Of a stretch of 64,000 nt of DNA, positions 7,245 to 16,212 are shown in pieces. A model generated the notes under the pieces. It saw nothing but the letters and a program-made list of their open reading frames with translations, had not been told where the DNA came from and searched no databases. Source of the stretch: Flavobacterium sp. (lineage in GTDB: Bacteria; Bacteroidota; Bacteroidia; Flavobacteriales; Flavobacteriaceae); the NCBI GenBank assembly GCA_018883065.1, contig VEQT01000003.1, forward strand, positions 1-64,000. The letters are read 5' to 3'. Both the position numbers and the translations under genes were made by a program. Every line of letters starts with the position of its first letter. The stretch's first letter is position 1.

Positions 7245-10163
7245 TTAGAAGTTATAGCTAGCCGATAAAGAGAATGTTCTTCCGTATTTGGTTGACCAAA
7301 CTAAATCATCTTTTGCTGGATTGTACCAGTTATTTGCATTAAACAACAGTTTTTCAAAATCGGAATCCAAAATTGTGCTGTAATTTTCATTTGTACGAAC
7401 ACGTGTATCGTTGTTGCGATAGAAAATTTGATCTTGTGCCAATAGATTTTGCACATTCAATTTTACTTCAAATTTATTATCCATGAATGTTTTAGAGATT
7501 TGTAAATCGAGTAAGGTTCTTGATTTTTCCCATAGCGTTGGTTCTCCAACCCCTGAAGCTGCCGATGGCGCACCTACAATGGCAATTCTATTCCCAACAC
7601 GATTCAGCGAAGTAGAGGCACTCCAGCCGTTATTCATGTATTGTAACCCTGCATTTAGCACGTAAGGCGATTGTCCTTGCATGGGTCTAAATTTGTCCGT
7701 TTCAGGTAATCCTGGCTCAGTTCCTACGGTTACTTCAGAGTAGATAAAGGCTAAGTTAGAAAACAGGGTAAAATTGTCTGAGGCAGAACCTGCTTCTGTA
7801 CCCAACAAACTGCTCAACAAAGTTCTAAATTCAATTTCGAAACCTGAATTTTTTGCCGATGGCGCGTTCCAATAATAAATTTCTTTTGGATTGGGTGCCG
7901 CTTTAATTTCGATAGGATTGGTAAAAGTTTTGGTAAACACACTAAACGAAAACAACTGACCTTTTCCTGGATATACTTCATAACGCACATCAAAGTTATT
8001 AATGGTTGCTATCTGCAGGGTTTCATTTCCTTGGGTGTTGAAATTGGTTTGGAAATCAAAAAATTTGAAGGGCGCTAATTCTCTAAACTCCGGACGGTTT
8101 ACTGTTTTTGAGTAGCTAAAACGAAGGTTTTTCTTAGGGTTAATGGCATAAATTACATTTAATGATGGCAATATATCTTGTTGCTTTTGGTTGATACGAA
8201 CTGGACCGGCGTCATTTTCACTATCTAATGTTTGTTGAAAGTCCTCAACACGAACTCCCCAAACAAAACGCCAGTTATTGAATACATTGTCAACCATGGC
8301 ATAAGCAGAATTCAACTTGGAGGATGCAATATATTGATCGCTTGGTTTGGTTACGTTAAGCATACTAAACCCATTAAATCCATTACCCAAAGCACCCATG
8401 TTTTGGGGGTTGAAAATTTCGCTCTCGGGCAAGGTTAGCAAGGTATTAGTAGGATCAAAGTTATTCATGGTTACATAACCCAATAATTTGGCTGCAAATG
8501 TTCGGTCGCGGTTTTGCATCGATCCACCTATTTTTATTTCAGCACTTACTTTATCAGCAAATGAAAACTTTTTTGAAAAGTCAGTTTTGGCAAATGAAAT
8601 GGTTTCATCGTTTTCAGAATAAAAAATATTCCCTCCCGATTGAAAATTTACTGCTTGAGAAATTTGTGCCACGTAATCGGGCGTGCCGTAGGACAAATAG
8701 GAGTTTCTTCTTAAATTAGGTATTGATCGATCTACTTTACTAATGGACCCGTTCCAATTTATTTTCACTTTGCTTTTAGAGAAATAATGATCCCCGTTCA
8801 ATTGACTCGACAGGATTTTATTACTTGTAAACCATCGGGCATTATTTTTAAAATCAAAGAAAGGTGGCTCTTGGTCAATTCCAGAAAGGCCTGTTCGTAA
8901 GATTACTTTGTCTTCTGAATTTATGCTATAAATATTTTTAAAGCTAATGGAGTTGTTGTTGTTTATTTTGAATGAAAAATTAGCCAAGGCTCCTGCCAAT
9001 ACTTGTTCATTGTAACTCATATCGTTGAAGTTTTCTGACAGGATGTTTGGCTCACCCTCTACTCCAGAATCATTGTAGTTTCTTCTGTTGGTTTCAAATA
9101 AAGTGTTTGTTTTGTTGTAGGTCAACGAAACCAATGCACCCAATGATTTTTCGCCAATAGAAAATTGTCTCCCAAGCGAATATTGAATATTCATGTTTGG
9201 CGTAAACGTTTTGTCAAACAAATTCCAATCTCCTTGTGTGGCTGTTGCATAGGCCGAAGCAAATGCCACGTTGTTTGGGTCATTTGGGTTATTGGCCGTT
9301 AAGTTGTTCGGAATTGGAAACAAGTCTCTTGTGCCATCATCTAGGCCTATATCGTCCAATTTTCCACCTACATAAGACACCTGATTTTTACCCGTTGTAA
9401 CGGTATTATAACCCATTCCAAAGCTAAAGGATTGGAAGTTTTTGTCTGGGACACTTTTGGTATTAATTTGCACCACACCACCGGCAAATTCACCTGGTAA
9501 ATCTGGGGTTGCTGTTTTGCTGATGATTAAATTGTCAATCATGTTTGAAGGAAAAATATCAAATGAGAACGCTTTTCTGTCTGGTTCTGAACTTGGAAGA
9601 GGAGAACCGTTTATATATGCCGTGTTGTAGCGGTCATTTAATCCGCGAATAATTACGAATTTATTGTCTTGAATACTGGCTCCCGAAATACGTTTAATAA
9701 CATCGGAGGTGCTTCTGTCTGGCGTACGTTTGATGGTTTCGGCCGAAATCCCATCAGATACACTCACGCTGTTTTTTTGTTGAACCAGTAAGGATTTAAC
9801 CGATTCTGTTTTGGCTTTTGTTCGGGTTATTACAACCTCATTCAACATGTTTTTTTGCTCACCCAATGTGGGGCTGAGTTCTGTAATTTCTTTTTCTTTA
9901 ATAATTACTTCTGAAATAAGTTTGGAGGTATACCCCATTGACGAAAATTCAACTTCATAGGTGCCGGCCGGAATGGAGCGAAAAATGTAATTACCATCCA
10001 TATCGGTTGACAAAGCAAATTTGGTATTTTTTACCACTACATTAATTCCGGGAATCGGTTTCCCATTTGATTCATCAATTACGGTTCCTTTTAATCCGCC
10101 ATTTGTTTGGCCAAGTAAAATAGGACTTGCCAGTAAAATAATCCATTGTAAAAGTGTTTTCAT
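7245..10163 (-). CDS. TonB-dependent receptor with carboxypeptidase-regulatory-like N-domain
   Basis: Outer-membrane beta-barrel active transporter of 972 residues. A signal peptide (residues 1-18) is followed by a carboxypeptidase-regulatory-like beta-sandwich (about 23-105, GLKGTVIDESNGKPIPGINV). The plug domain (about 120-235) includes VIIRGLNDRYN and PGEFAGGVVQINTKS. The rest is the barrel, ending in the terminal aromatic SLSASYNF. The substrate cannot be read from the sequence. It lies downstream of a T9SS surface protein gene on the same strand, but a terminator separates them, so any functional link is only suggested. No SusD-like partner is adjacent, so this is not a standard glycan-uptake pair. 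Confidence 0.9.
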   Translation of the reverse strand: MKTLLQWIILLASPILLGQTNGGLKGTVIDESNGKPIPGINVVVKNTKFALSTDMDGNYIFRSIPAGTYEVEFSSMGYTSKLISEVIIKEKEITELSPTLGEQKNMLNEVVITRTKAKTESVKSLLVQQKNSVSVSDGISAETIKRTPDRSTSDVIKRISGASIQDNKFVIIRGLNDRYNTAYINGSPLPSSEPDRKAFSFDIFPSNMIDNLIISKTATPDLPGEFAGGVVQINTKSVPDKNFQSFSFGMGYNTVTTGKNQVSYVGGKLDDIGLDDGTRDLFPIPNNLTANNPNDPNNVAFASAYATATQGDWNLFDKTFTPNMNIQYSLGRQFSIGEKSLGALVSLTYNKTNTLFETNRRNYNDSGVEGEPNILSENFNDMSYNEQVLAGALANFSFKINNNNSISFKNIYSINSEDKVILRTGLSGIDQEPPFFDFKNNARWFTSNKILSSQLNGDHYFSKSKVKINWNGSISKVDRSIPNLRRNSYLSYGTPDYVAQISQAVNFQSGGNIFYSENDETISFAKTDFSKKFSFADKVSAEIKIGGSMQNRDRTFAAKLLGYVTMNNFDPTNTLLTLPESEIFNPQNMGALGNGFNGFSMLNVTKPSDQYIASSKLNSAYAMVDNVFNNWRFVWGVRVEDFQQTLDSENDAGPVRINQKQQDILPSLNVIYAINPKKNLRFSYSKTVNRPEFRELAPFKFFDFQTNFNTQGNETLQIATINNFDVRYEVYPGKGQLFSFSVFTKTFTNPIEIKAAPNPKEIYYWNAPSAKNSGFEIEFRTLLSSLLGTEAGSASDNFTLFSNLAFIYSEVTVGTEPGLPETDKFRPMQGQSPYVLNAGLQYMNNGWSASTSLNRVGNRIAIVGAPSAASGVGEPTLWEKSRTLLDLQISKTFMDNKFEVKLNVQNLLAQDQIFYRNNDTRVRTNENYSTILDSDFEKLLFNANNWYNPAKDDLVWSTKYGRTFSLSASYNF

Positions 10164-10193
10164 TTTATGTTCCTTAAGGTTTAAAAATCTTTA

Positions 10194-10201
10194 CAAAATT
10201 A
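10194..10201 (-). promoter_or_regulatory. -7 promoter element (TAATTTTG) for TonB receptor gene
   Basis: An exact TAnnTTTG match on the minus strand, 30 bases upstream of the ATG at 10163. No TTG -33 element at 19-base spacing. Confidence 0.4.
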
Positions 10202-10260
10202 ATGGCTTGCGTAGCGTCTTATTTTATGTATTTGTAAAGAATCAGTTACCAAACACCTAT

Positions 10261-10287
10261 AAAAAAAGGCGCCCTAGGGCGCCTTTT
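10261..10287 (-). terminator. Intrinsic terminator of the T9SS beta-helix protein gene
   Basis: A perfect 24-base palindrome (10264-10287, AAAAGGCGCCCT and its complement), followed on the minus strand by a run of seven T. It starts 17 bases after the stop codon of the 10304-14041 gene. Confidence 0.85.
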
Positions 10288-10303
10288 AGCATTTAATGTT
10301 AAG

Positions 10304-13300
10304 TTATTGTTTAATCATTTTTTTCACGACTACTTCGTTGGTCGCTTCGTTGGTGATTTTCACAATGTAAAGTCCTTTTTTCAATCCGGCCACTGATTCA
10401 GAAACTGTATTTGTTCCTTCGGCCAAGTTGATTTGCTTGTTGATCAATAGTGCACCTTCAAAGTTAAACACCTGCATTTGAGCAGTTGTTGCTTTAGAAG
10501 ATTGCATGTCAAGGGTAAAGGCATCAACAACAGGGTTAGGATACACTTCAGATTCAGAAGAGATTTCGGCTATGTTGTTGTTTTTGCCAGTAACACAAGG
10601 AACATTAGTAAGTGCGATGTATTTGTCATTACCAGCTACACCACATTCAGAGATAGCTTTAACACGTAATAATGTACTTGGTACAGTTACAGCAGCAAAA
10701 GAAACTTCCACGGTGTTGGTTCCTTGACCGCTTACAATTACAGCACCATTGGCCATAGTCCAAGTGTAAGATGCAGCACCTACCATGTTAGCAACCGAGA
10801 AGGTTACGTTAGCACAAGTAGTAAAGGTAGTTCCACCATTTACCGCTGGGATAGTTGGCGAGGCAGGGTTTAATGTTACTGTTCTAGCTGAAGCGCTCAA
10901 ACCTACTCCGTTTTTGCTGTAGATTACAATTGTTTTTACAGCAAGTGTAGAGAAGTTAGCTGGCAAAGCAACTGAGAAAGTCAAATCGCTTGTCTCTAAT
11001 ACATTTGATGTATTTGATGGATTACTAGCCGAAGTTACAATACTTCCAACAGGAGCAGTAATTTGGTAAGCAGATGTATTTGCAGCAGCAGTCATGGTAT
11101 AGTTGTAGGTATTTCCACCACAAATTGCACCAATTTGACCCGCAACAGTTACAACCGCCGAAGGCAATACACGTGTAAGAGCAAGAGTTTTCAAAGGTGA
11201 ATTACCTACGCCATTTGCTGCAGTAACACCAATAGTCAATGCTACACCTGCATTTCCGGCAGGCACATCAGCAAAGTTAACTTGGATGATACGATCATTA
11301 GCACCACCACCCACTTGGTTTACACCAGCTGGCAATGTCCAGTTGTAGGATGAAGCAGTAGTTACAGCAGAAGCGGTAAGGGTTAATGTAGTTGACGTTC
11401 CAATTAACATACTAGCAGCGGTAATAGCTGTTGTTGGCGTAGCAGAAGCAGGGTTTGTCATGGCTAAAGTAACAGGAGCTGTTGGTACAGCACGAGTTAA
11501 GGCTAACGTTTTCAATGCTGAAGTACCAATACCGTTTACAGCAGCTATACTAATATTTAAAGCCACTCCTGAATTTCCAGCAGGTACATCAGCAAAGTTT
11601 ACTTGGATGATTCTATCGTTGGCACCACCACCCACTTGGTTTACACCGGCAGGCAAGGTCCATACATAATTTGCAGCAGTTGCTACAGCTGTAGCAGTTA
11701 ACGTTAATGGAGTAGAGGTTCCAATAAATGAACTCACCGCTGTAATGGCAGTAGTTGGAGTAGCCGAAGCTGGATTTGTCATAGAAAGTACTAGTGGCGC
11801 AGTTGGCAATGCTCTCAATAATGAAAGTGTTTTAGCCGTTGTAGAAGTACCTACACCATTTACAGAACTTACACCAAGTACAAGTGTAGTTACATCACCT
11901 GCAGGCAATCCAGCAAAGTTAACTTGTATAATTCTTGAGTTTCCACCGCTAACTTGGTTAACACCAGCAGGCAAGTTCCATGCATATCCAGTAGCTGTGG
12001 TTACATTTCCAGCAGTTAAAGTTAACGCAGTTGTTGTTCCTACATATTTACTGATATTAGTAATTGCAGTTGTAGTAACACCATCTGTTAATGTTAAAAG
12101 TACCGGTGCAGTTGGCAACGCTTTGGTTAAAGCTGATGAACGCGCAGCGCTTGAGCAACCTGCAGCATTTACTGAACGTACAGTTAAGTTACCAATTGTA
12201 CCTGCTCCAGCAGCTACATTCAAGAAGTTTACAACAACAGTGTTTGTTCCCTGACCCGAAACAATGTTTACACCAGCTGGAACGGCCCATGTGTAAGATA
12301 CAGCACCAGCTACATCAGCTATAGAGTAAGTAGCCGTAGTTGAAGTTCCAACCAAAACACCCTGAGCAGTAGCTCCAGTAATAATTCCAGGAGTTGTTGG
12401 CAAAGCATTTACATTTACTACAAGAGCAGCGCGCAAGCTTTCTACACCATTACGTACTTGAGATACATAATACGTACGAGTTCCAGCTACAGTTGTAGGA
12501 GGAGTTGGAGCAGTAGCCAAAGCAGTTCCGCCTGTTGCTACAGTATACCATTTCAAAGAAGTAGCTCCGCCCAATAAAGTTGCTGTTAAAGGAGTAGCAA
12601 CTTGAGTGTAACATAAGTTAACCGGAGAAACTACTTCTGGAGCAACTAAGGCAGTAGCAGCGCTAAGTGCTGTTTCGTTAAAGTTAGCTGAGTTCAATAA
12701 GATAGAACCAGCAGCTGGACGGTAATCTAAACCAGTATAAATTGTAGCTGAAGAACTGTTGTAAGGATTAGTTAATAATCCAGCGTTTGTAGTTGCAGTA
12801 GTGTTGTTGCTAGCTGCATACCAAGTAGCAATGTTAAACGAAGCATTATTTCCTGATGTATTTACTTGAAATACTTTAGAAGTAGTTATTGTACCAGCAA
12901 TTACATTGTCTCTAAATTGTAAAGTACCGTTTAAAGCATTTGTTTCAGTGGTTAATCCGTCTACGTGAACACCTTCATTGAAGTCCATGAACACCGAGTT
13001 GTAGATTTTCAACTGAGAATTTCTACGAATACGAGCACCTCTTTTGTATCCGGATGCCAATGTACCACCATTAGGTAAACCCAAACGGAAGTTTGGTCCA
13101 ACCATAGTCATGTTAGAGAAAATAGCAGCAGTATAAGGAGACACACTTGCGCTAGTTGGGTTGTTGTCTGATTCAAAACCTTCAGAAGTTGATACGGCTG
13201 GCGCATCAGATACTTGAGGGTCTCTTACCGCTAGACCAAATTGTACGTTTCCGCTGTATCCGTTATCGGTATCAAAATCATCATCTAAGTTTCTAAATGA

Positions 13301-14041
13301 AACTAGGTGTTTACAATTTACAGAACCACCAAACCACTCAAAAGCGTCGTCGTTACAGTGAGAAACTTGTACGTAATCAATTGTTGTTCCTGAACCAACA
13401 GCACCCATGGTTAATCCGTTGATTTCAGTATTTAAAGCATATACATATCCAGGGTACTCAATGCGCACGTATTTCAACGAACCGGAGTTGTCATTATTAT
13501 TAGGAGTTAATCCACCACCGTATTGAGTGTCAGCTGATACAGCAAGACCTTCTACATTGTTTACCCCGTTGTTGGTGTTGAAAGCTGCATTACCCAAAAG
13601 GATAATACCACCCCAGTCACCTTTGTTTCTAGCACCGGGCGCATTACTTGATGTAAATACAATTGGTTGGCTAGCTGTTCCGTTGGCAATCAATTTTGCA
13701 CCTCGGGTAATAACTAAACAAGCACCAATAGCTGTGTGATCACCTAATATAACAGTACCTGGTTCTATGGTAAGGGTAGCCCCGTTTTTCACATAGATTT
13801 GACCTGTTAATTTGTAGGTGTTGTTTGCTGTCCAAGTAGTATTGACAGTAATGTTGGCCGAAATATCTACAGTAGCTGCAGGATATACGGTGTTTTGTGG
13901 GTCAAAGTTGGCCCACTGATCGGTCCACATGGCTGTGGGAGCCGGAGCAAACGCACCACGATAAGTAGTAGGCGTCAGGAATTGAGCAATGGCTAATTTG
14001 CTAATAAGCAACAATAGCACTACAAAATAATTTCGTTTCAT
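10304..14041 (-). CDS. T9SS type A cargo: beta-helix domain plus Ig-like repeats
   Basis: A 1245-residue secreted surface protein. A signal peptide (residues 1-19, ending AIA) precedes a region (about 50-440) rich in short beta repeats such as TLTIEPGTVILGD and KGDWGGIILLGNA, typical of a right-handed parallel beta-helix domain common in Bacteroidetes. Residues about 470-1130 hold successive Ig/PKD-like modules with a recurring PAGVNQVGGG core; three are near-identical (residues about 640-956). The C-terminus (about 1165-1245) is a T9SS type A sorting domain, with VYPNPVVDAF and ending VVKKMIKQ. It should cross the outer membrane by type IX secretion and be anchored or released. The binding target is unknown. 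The TonB receptor gene lies downstream. Confidence 0.85.
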   Translation of the reverse strand: MKRNYFVVLLLLISKLAIAQFLTPTTYRGAFAPAPTAMWTDQWANFDPQNTVYPAATVDISANITVNTTWTANNTYKLTGQIYVKNGATLTIEPGTVILGDHTAIGACLVITRGAKLIANGTASQPIVFTSSNAPGARNKGDWGGIILLGNAAFNTNNGVNNVEGLAVSADTQYGGGLTPNNNDNSGSLKYVRIEYPGYVYALNTEINGLTMGAVGSGTTIDYVQVSHCNDDAFEWFGGSVNCKHLVSFRNLDDDFDTDNGYSGNVQFGLAVRDPQVSDAPAVSTSEGFESDNNPTSASVSPYTAAIFSNMTMVGPNFRLGLPNGGTLASGYKRGARIRRNSQLKIYNSVFMDFNEGVHVDGLTTETNALNGTLQFRDNVIAGTITTSKVFQVNTSGNNASFNIATWYAASNNTTATTNAGLLTNPYNSSSATIYTGLDYRPAAGSILLNSANFNETALSAATALVAPEVVSPVNLCYTQVATPLTATLLGGATSLKWYTVATGGTALATAPTPPTTVAGTRTYYVSQVRNGVESLRAALVVNVNALPTTPGIITGATAQGVLVGTSTTATYSIADVAGAVSYTWAVPAGVNIVSGQGTNTVVVNFLNVAAGAGTIGNLTVRSVNAAGCSSAARSSALTKALPTAPVLLTLTDGVTTTAITNISKYVGTTTALTLTAGNVTTATGYAWNLPAGVNQVSGGNSRIIQVNFAGLPAGDVTTLVLGVSSVNGVGTSTTAKTLSLLRALPTAPLVLSMTNPASATPTTAITAVSSFIGTSTPLTLTATAVATAANYVWTLPAGVNQVGGGANDRIIQVNFADVPAGNSGVALNISIAAVNGIGTSALKTLALTRAVPTAPVTLAMTNPASATPTTAITAASMLIGTSTTLTLTASAVTTASSYNWTLPAGVNQVGGGANDRIIQVNFADVPAGNAGVALTIGVTAANGVGNSPLKTLALTRVLPSAVVTVAGQIGAICGGNTYNYTMTAAANTSAYQITAPVGSIVTSASNPSNTSNVLETSDLTFSVALPANFSTLAVKTIVIYSKNGVGLSASARTVTLNPASPTIPAVNGGTTFTTCANVTFSVANMVGAASYTWTMANGAVIVSGQGTNTVEVSFAAVTVPSTLLRVKAISECGVAGNDKYIALTNVPCVTGKNNNIAEISSESEVYPNPVVDAFTLDMQSSKATTAQMQVFNFEGALLINKQINLAEGTNTVSESVAGLKKGLYIVKITNEATNEVVVKKMIKQ
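11172..12121 (-). repeat. Three tandem copies of a roughly 321-base coding repeat
   Basis: Within the T9SS gene, equivalent positions recur at 11281, 11602 and 11923, exactly 321 bases (107 codons) apart. Each unit encodes one Ig-like module containing a NQVGGG- or NQVSGG-type loop followed by RIIQVNF. The two C-terminal units are most alike; the third is shorter and more diverged. Weaker copies extend to about 12420. Confidence 0.85.
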
Positions 14042-14073
14042 TTTTTAATTTTTTTTAGGTTTAAATGATGCAA

Positions 14074-14081
14074 CAAAATTA
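14074..14081 (-). promoter_or_regulatory. -7 promoter element (TAATTTTG) for T9SS beta-helix gene
   Basis: An exact TAnnTTTG match on the minus strand, 32 bases before the ATG at 14041. The -33 element is not evident. The remainder of the 208-base gap up to 14249 holds only AT-rich sequence in which nothing else is seen. Confidence 0.4.
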
Positions 14082-14249
14082 GGTTCAAGCACCGGCTTGG
14101 GTGTTAGGCATACTTTACCAAATAATTATTTAACCTGCAGTAATAACAACTGTTTATTTAAAAACAGGCACTAAAAATTAACCAAACGTGAAGCGACTGT
14201 TAATTAAAAGTAAGGCGTAAAAAAAACAAAAACAGAAGAAATGTTCTAG

Positions 14250-16202
14250 CTAAAAATCAAAATTTTCAACTGCGGTCGTATCAATTATAGGCGCACTAAT
14301 GCTGTCTATTTTGATTGAAAATTGGGCAGGCCCCGTAATTTTCATTGGCGGATTAAATAGAGTGTCTTCTGGGGTAATGAGTTGTCGGCGCAGCATCAAT
14401 CGGGTGAGTTGCTGGTCACGTCGTTGGGCAAACGATTTAAGATTGCCTTCCCGATCAAATTGATACATAAATTTTTTGGGACTCGGAATCACATTGGCCA
14501 AAAACAAACATTCGTTGAGCGTAAGTTCTCTCGGGTGTTTCTGAAAATAATACTGCGCGGCCTCCCCAATTCCATATACGTCTGGTCCCCATTCGATGAT
14601 GTTAAAATACACCTCGAGCATGCGTGATTTACTTACAATGCGGTTGTTTTCGAGTAAGTAAACCAAGAGTATTTCTTCTAATTTTCTGGAAAGCGTTTTT
14701 TCACGACTTAGGAAAGCATTTTTAATTAATTGCATGCTAATGGTGCTTCCTCCTCGTGCGAATTTTTTGGTACGTATGTTTTTGGCGATGGATTGTTTAA
14801 AGGCTTCGGTAATGAATCCGCGGTGTGAGAAAAAAGAGGGGTCTTCGGTGGTTAATACTGCTTTTTGCAAATAAGGAGACAAGTCGGTAAGTGGTACATA
14901 GTTGGGATTGGAAGCGCCCACAAAAACAGCCCGTTGCCGTTGATTATTAATAAGCGCACGGTATTCAAATTCGCCATTGAGTTTACTGAGATTGGCTTGG
15001 CCGTATTGCGTAATTTTAAGTTGGTCTTTATTGAGTTGACTATTAAAAACGAGTGGACGTAAATTTTTTGAATGGTATTCAAAATCCAGCCTATAATCAA
15101 AACTACCCGTAGCCTTCATGCCGTCAAAATGAGTAAATAAACCACACGGTAAAGATTCGATAAAATCTTGCGCCTTGGTTTTGGGAATGCTAATTTTTGC
15201 GGCATAGATTTTTTCTTCGTCGTTGGTGTAACACAAATAGGGCTGCAGTTTTATTTTATTGAGTTTTACCGTTGAGTTGCTGTCAACCGAGACAAAGCGT
15301 TTGCCAAACAAAAGTTTAAAATCAAATTCGGCTTGTTGAATGATCACCTCTTTCGAAGCAATTTTTGGGTGATTTACCGTAAGGTTCGAGATCGCACTCA
15401 AACCGTCAATGTGCAATTCGCCCAATGACATTTCAATATTGTCTATTCGTAAACGAATGGAATCAAAGCTAGCTTGTAAATTATAGCGTTCATCCAAATA
15501 AGGCACTTTAATTTTTCCGGTATCTTGATTAAAAAACCGCAAATCGGTTTTGCGATCTCTCGGGTTTGATGTTCCTGCAATGCGCCAACGCTGATCTAAG
15601 GTAGCGGTGTGAACTTGAATCTTCGCCCTTAATTCTTGGTTTTTTAGATCTAAATTTTCAAGCTTTAGCTGTGTTTTTTTACCCATATCATCTACCCGAA
15701 GTTCCAAATTTTGTAGCGCCATATCGGTAGGCACTAAATTTAAAAATCGGTTCAACAACCGGTTTACAAATTTGGCATAATTGGTTTTGGAATCAGTTGT
15801 ACTACTGTCTTTTTTGGATAAAAAGGCATCAAAATTGCGTCCATTTTTATTTTTCACCAACTGTACAAATCCATTTTTTGATTGCAATTCATTTAACTGA
15901 ATTTGAGCAACCAGTAGTTTCCATATACTTATTCTGGCCTCAACATATTCTATAGAAAGTAAGGTGTCGGCAGCCTTGGGCACCAAGTTAAGCTCGGTAA
16001 TTGACACACTGGTTAAGCCAGAAAATTCAATTTTTTTGATAGACAATTCACTGTGGTACTCCGTCTTACACTTGTTTTGCAAATGCACCACTGCTTTTTG
16101 CAATAAACGATCCCTAAACACAAATACGAGGATAAAAACCAACAAAATCAGGCCTGCTGTAGCTAGGGCAAATTTTCGAAGTCTTGCAGGATTTATTTTC
16201 AT
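14250..16202 (-). CDS. AsmA-like/GT51 fusion: monofunctional peptidoglycan glycosyltransferase
   Basis: A 650-residue protein. An N-terminal transmembrane helix (about residues 10-32, LILLVFILVFVF) leads into about 400 residues of beta-rich sequence resembling AsmA-type periplasmic domains (SIKKIEFSGLTSVSITELNL; NLELRVDDMG). Residues about 445-620 form a GT51 transglycosylase domain with the catalytic EDPSFFSHRGF and the second motif GGSTISMQLIKN. No transpeptidase domain follows, so it would polymerise lipid II only. ATG 16202 is chosen; a longer frame would need a TTG inside the radA stop region. It starts 10 bases after the radA stop and is the last gene of a tight minus-strand cluster. 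The GT51 call is firm; the AsmA-like label rests on pattern resemblance. Confidence 0.85.
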   Translation of the reverse strand: MKINPARLRKFALATAGLILLVFILVFVFRDRLLQKAVVHLQNKCKTEYHSELSIKKIEFSGLTSVSITELNLVPKAADTLLSIEYVEARISIWKLLVAQIQLNELQSKNGFVQLVKNKNGRNFDAFLSKKDSSTTDSKTNYAKFVNRLLNRFLNLVPTDMALQNLELRVDDMGKKTQLKLENLDLKNQELRAKIQVHTATLDQRWRIAGTSNPRDRKTDLRFFNQDTGKIKVPYLDERYNLQASFDSIRLRIDNIEMSLGELHIDGLSAISNLTVNHPKIASKEVIIQQAEFDFKLLFGKRFVSVDSNSTVKLNKIKLQPYLCYTNDEEKIYAAKISIPKTKAQDFIESLPCGLFTHFDGMKATGSFDYRLDFEYHSKNLRPLVFNSQLNKDQLKITQYGQANLSKLNGEFEYRALINNQRQRAVFVGASNPNYVPLTDLSPYLQKAVLTTEDPSFFSHRGFITEAFKQSIAKNIRTKKFARGGSTISMQLIKNAFLSREKTLSRKLEEILLVYLLENNRIVSKSRMLEVYFNIIEWGPDVYGIGEAAQYYFQKHPRELTLNECLFLANVIPSPKKFMYQFDREGNLKSFAQRRDQQLTRLMLRRQLITPEDTLFNPPMKITGPAQFSIKIDSISAPIIDTTAVENFDF

Positions 16203-16212
16203 GGGATTTGGA

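Noticed and set aside
11745-12254. 169-residue open frame on the plus strand
   Set aside because: It is the antisense shadow of the Thr/Ala-rich repeats of the minus-strand T9SS gene, with no start context and no family resemblance.
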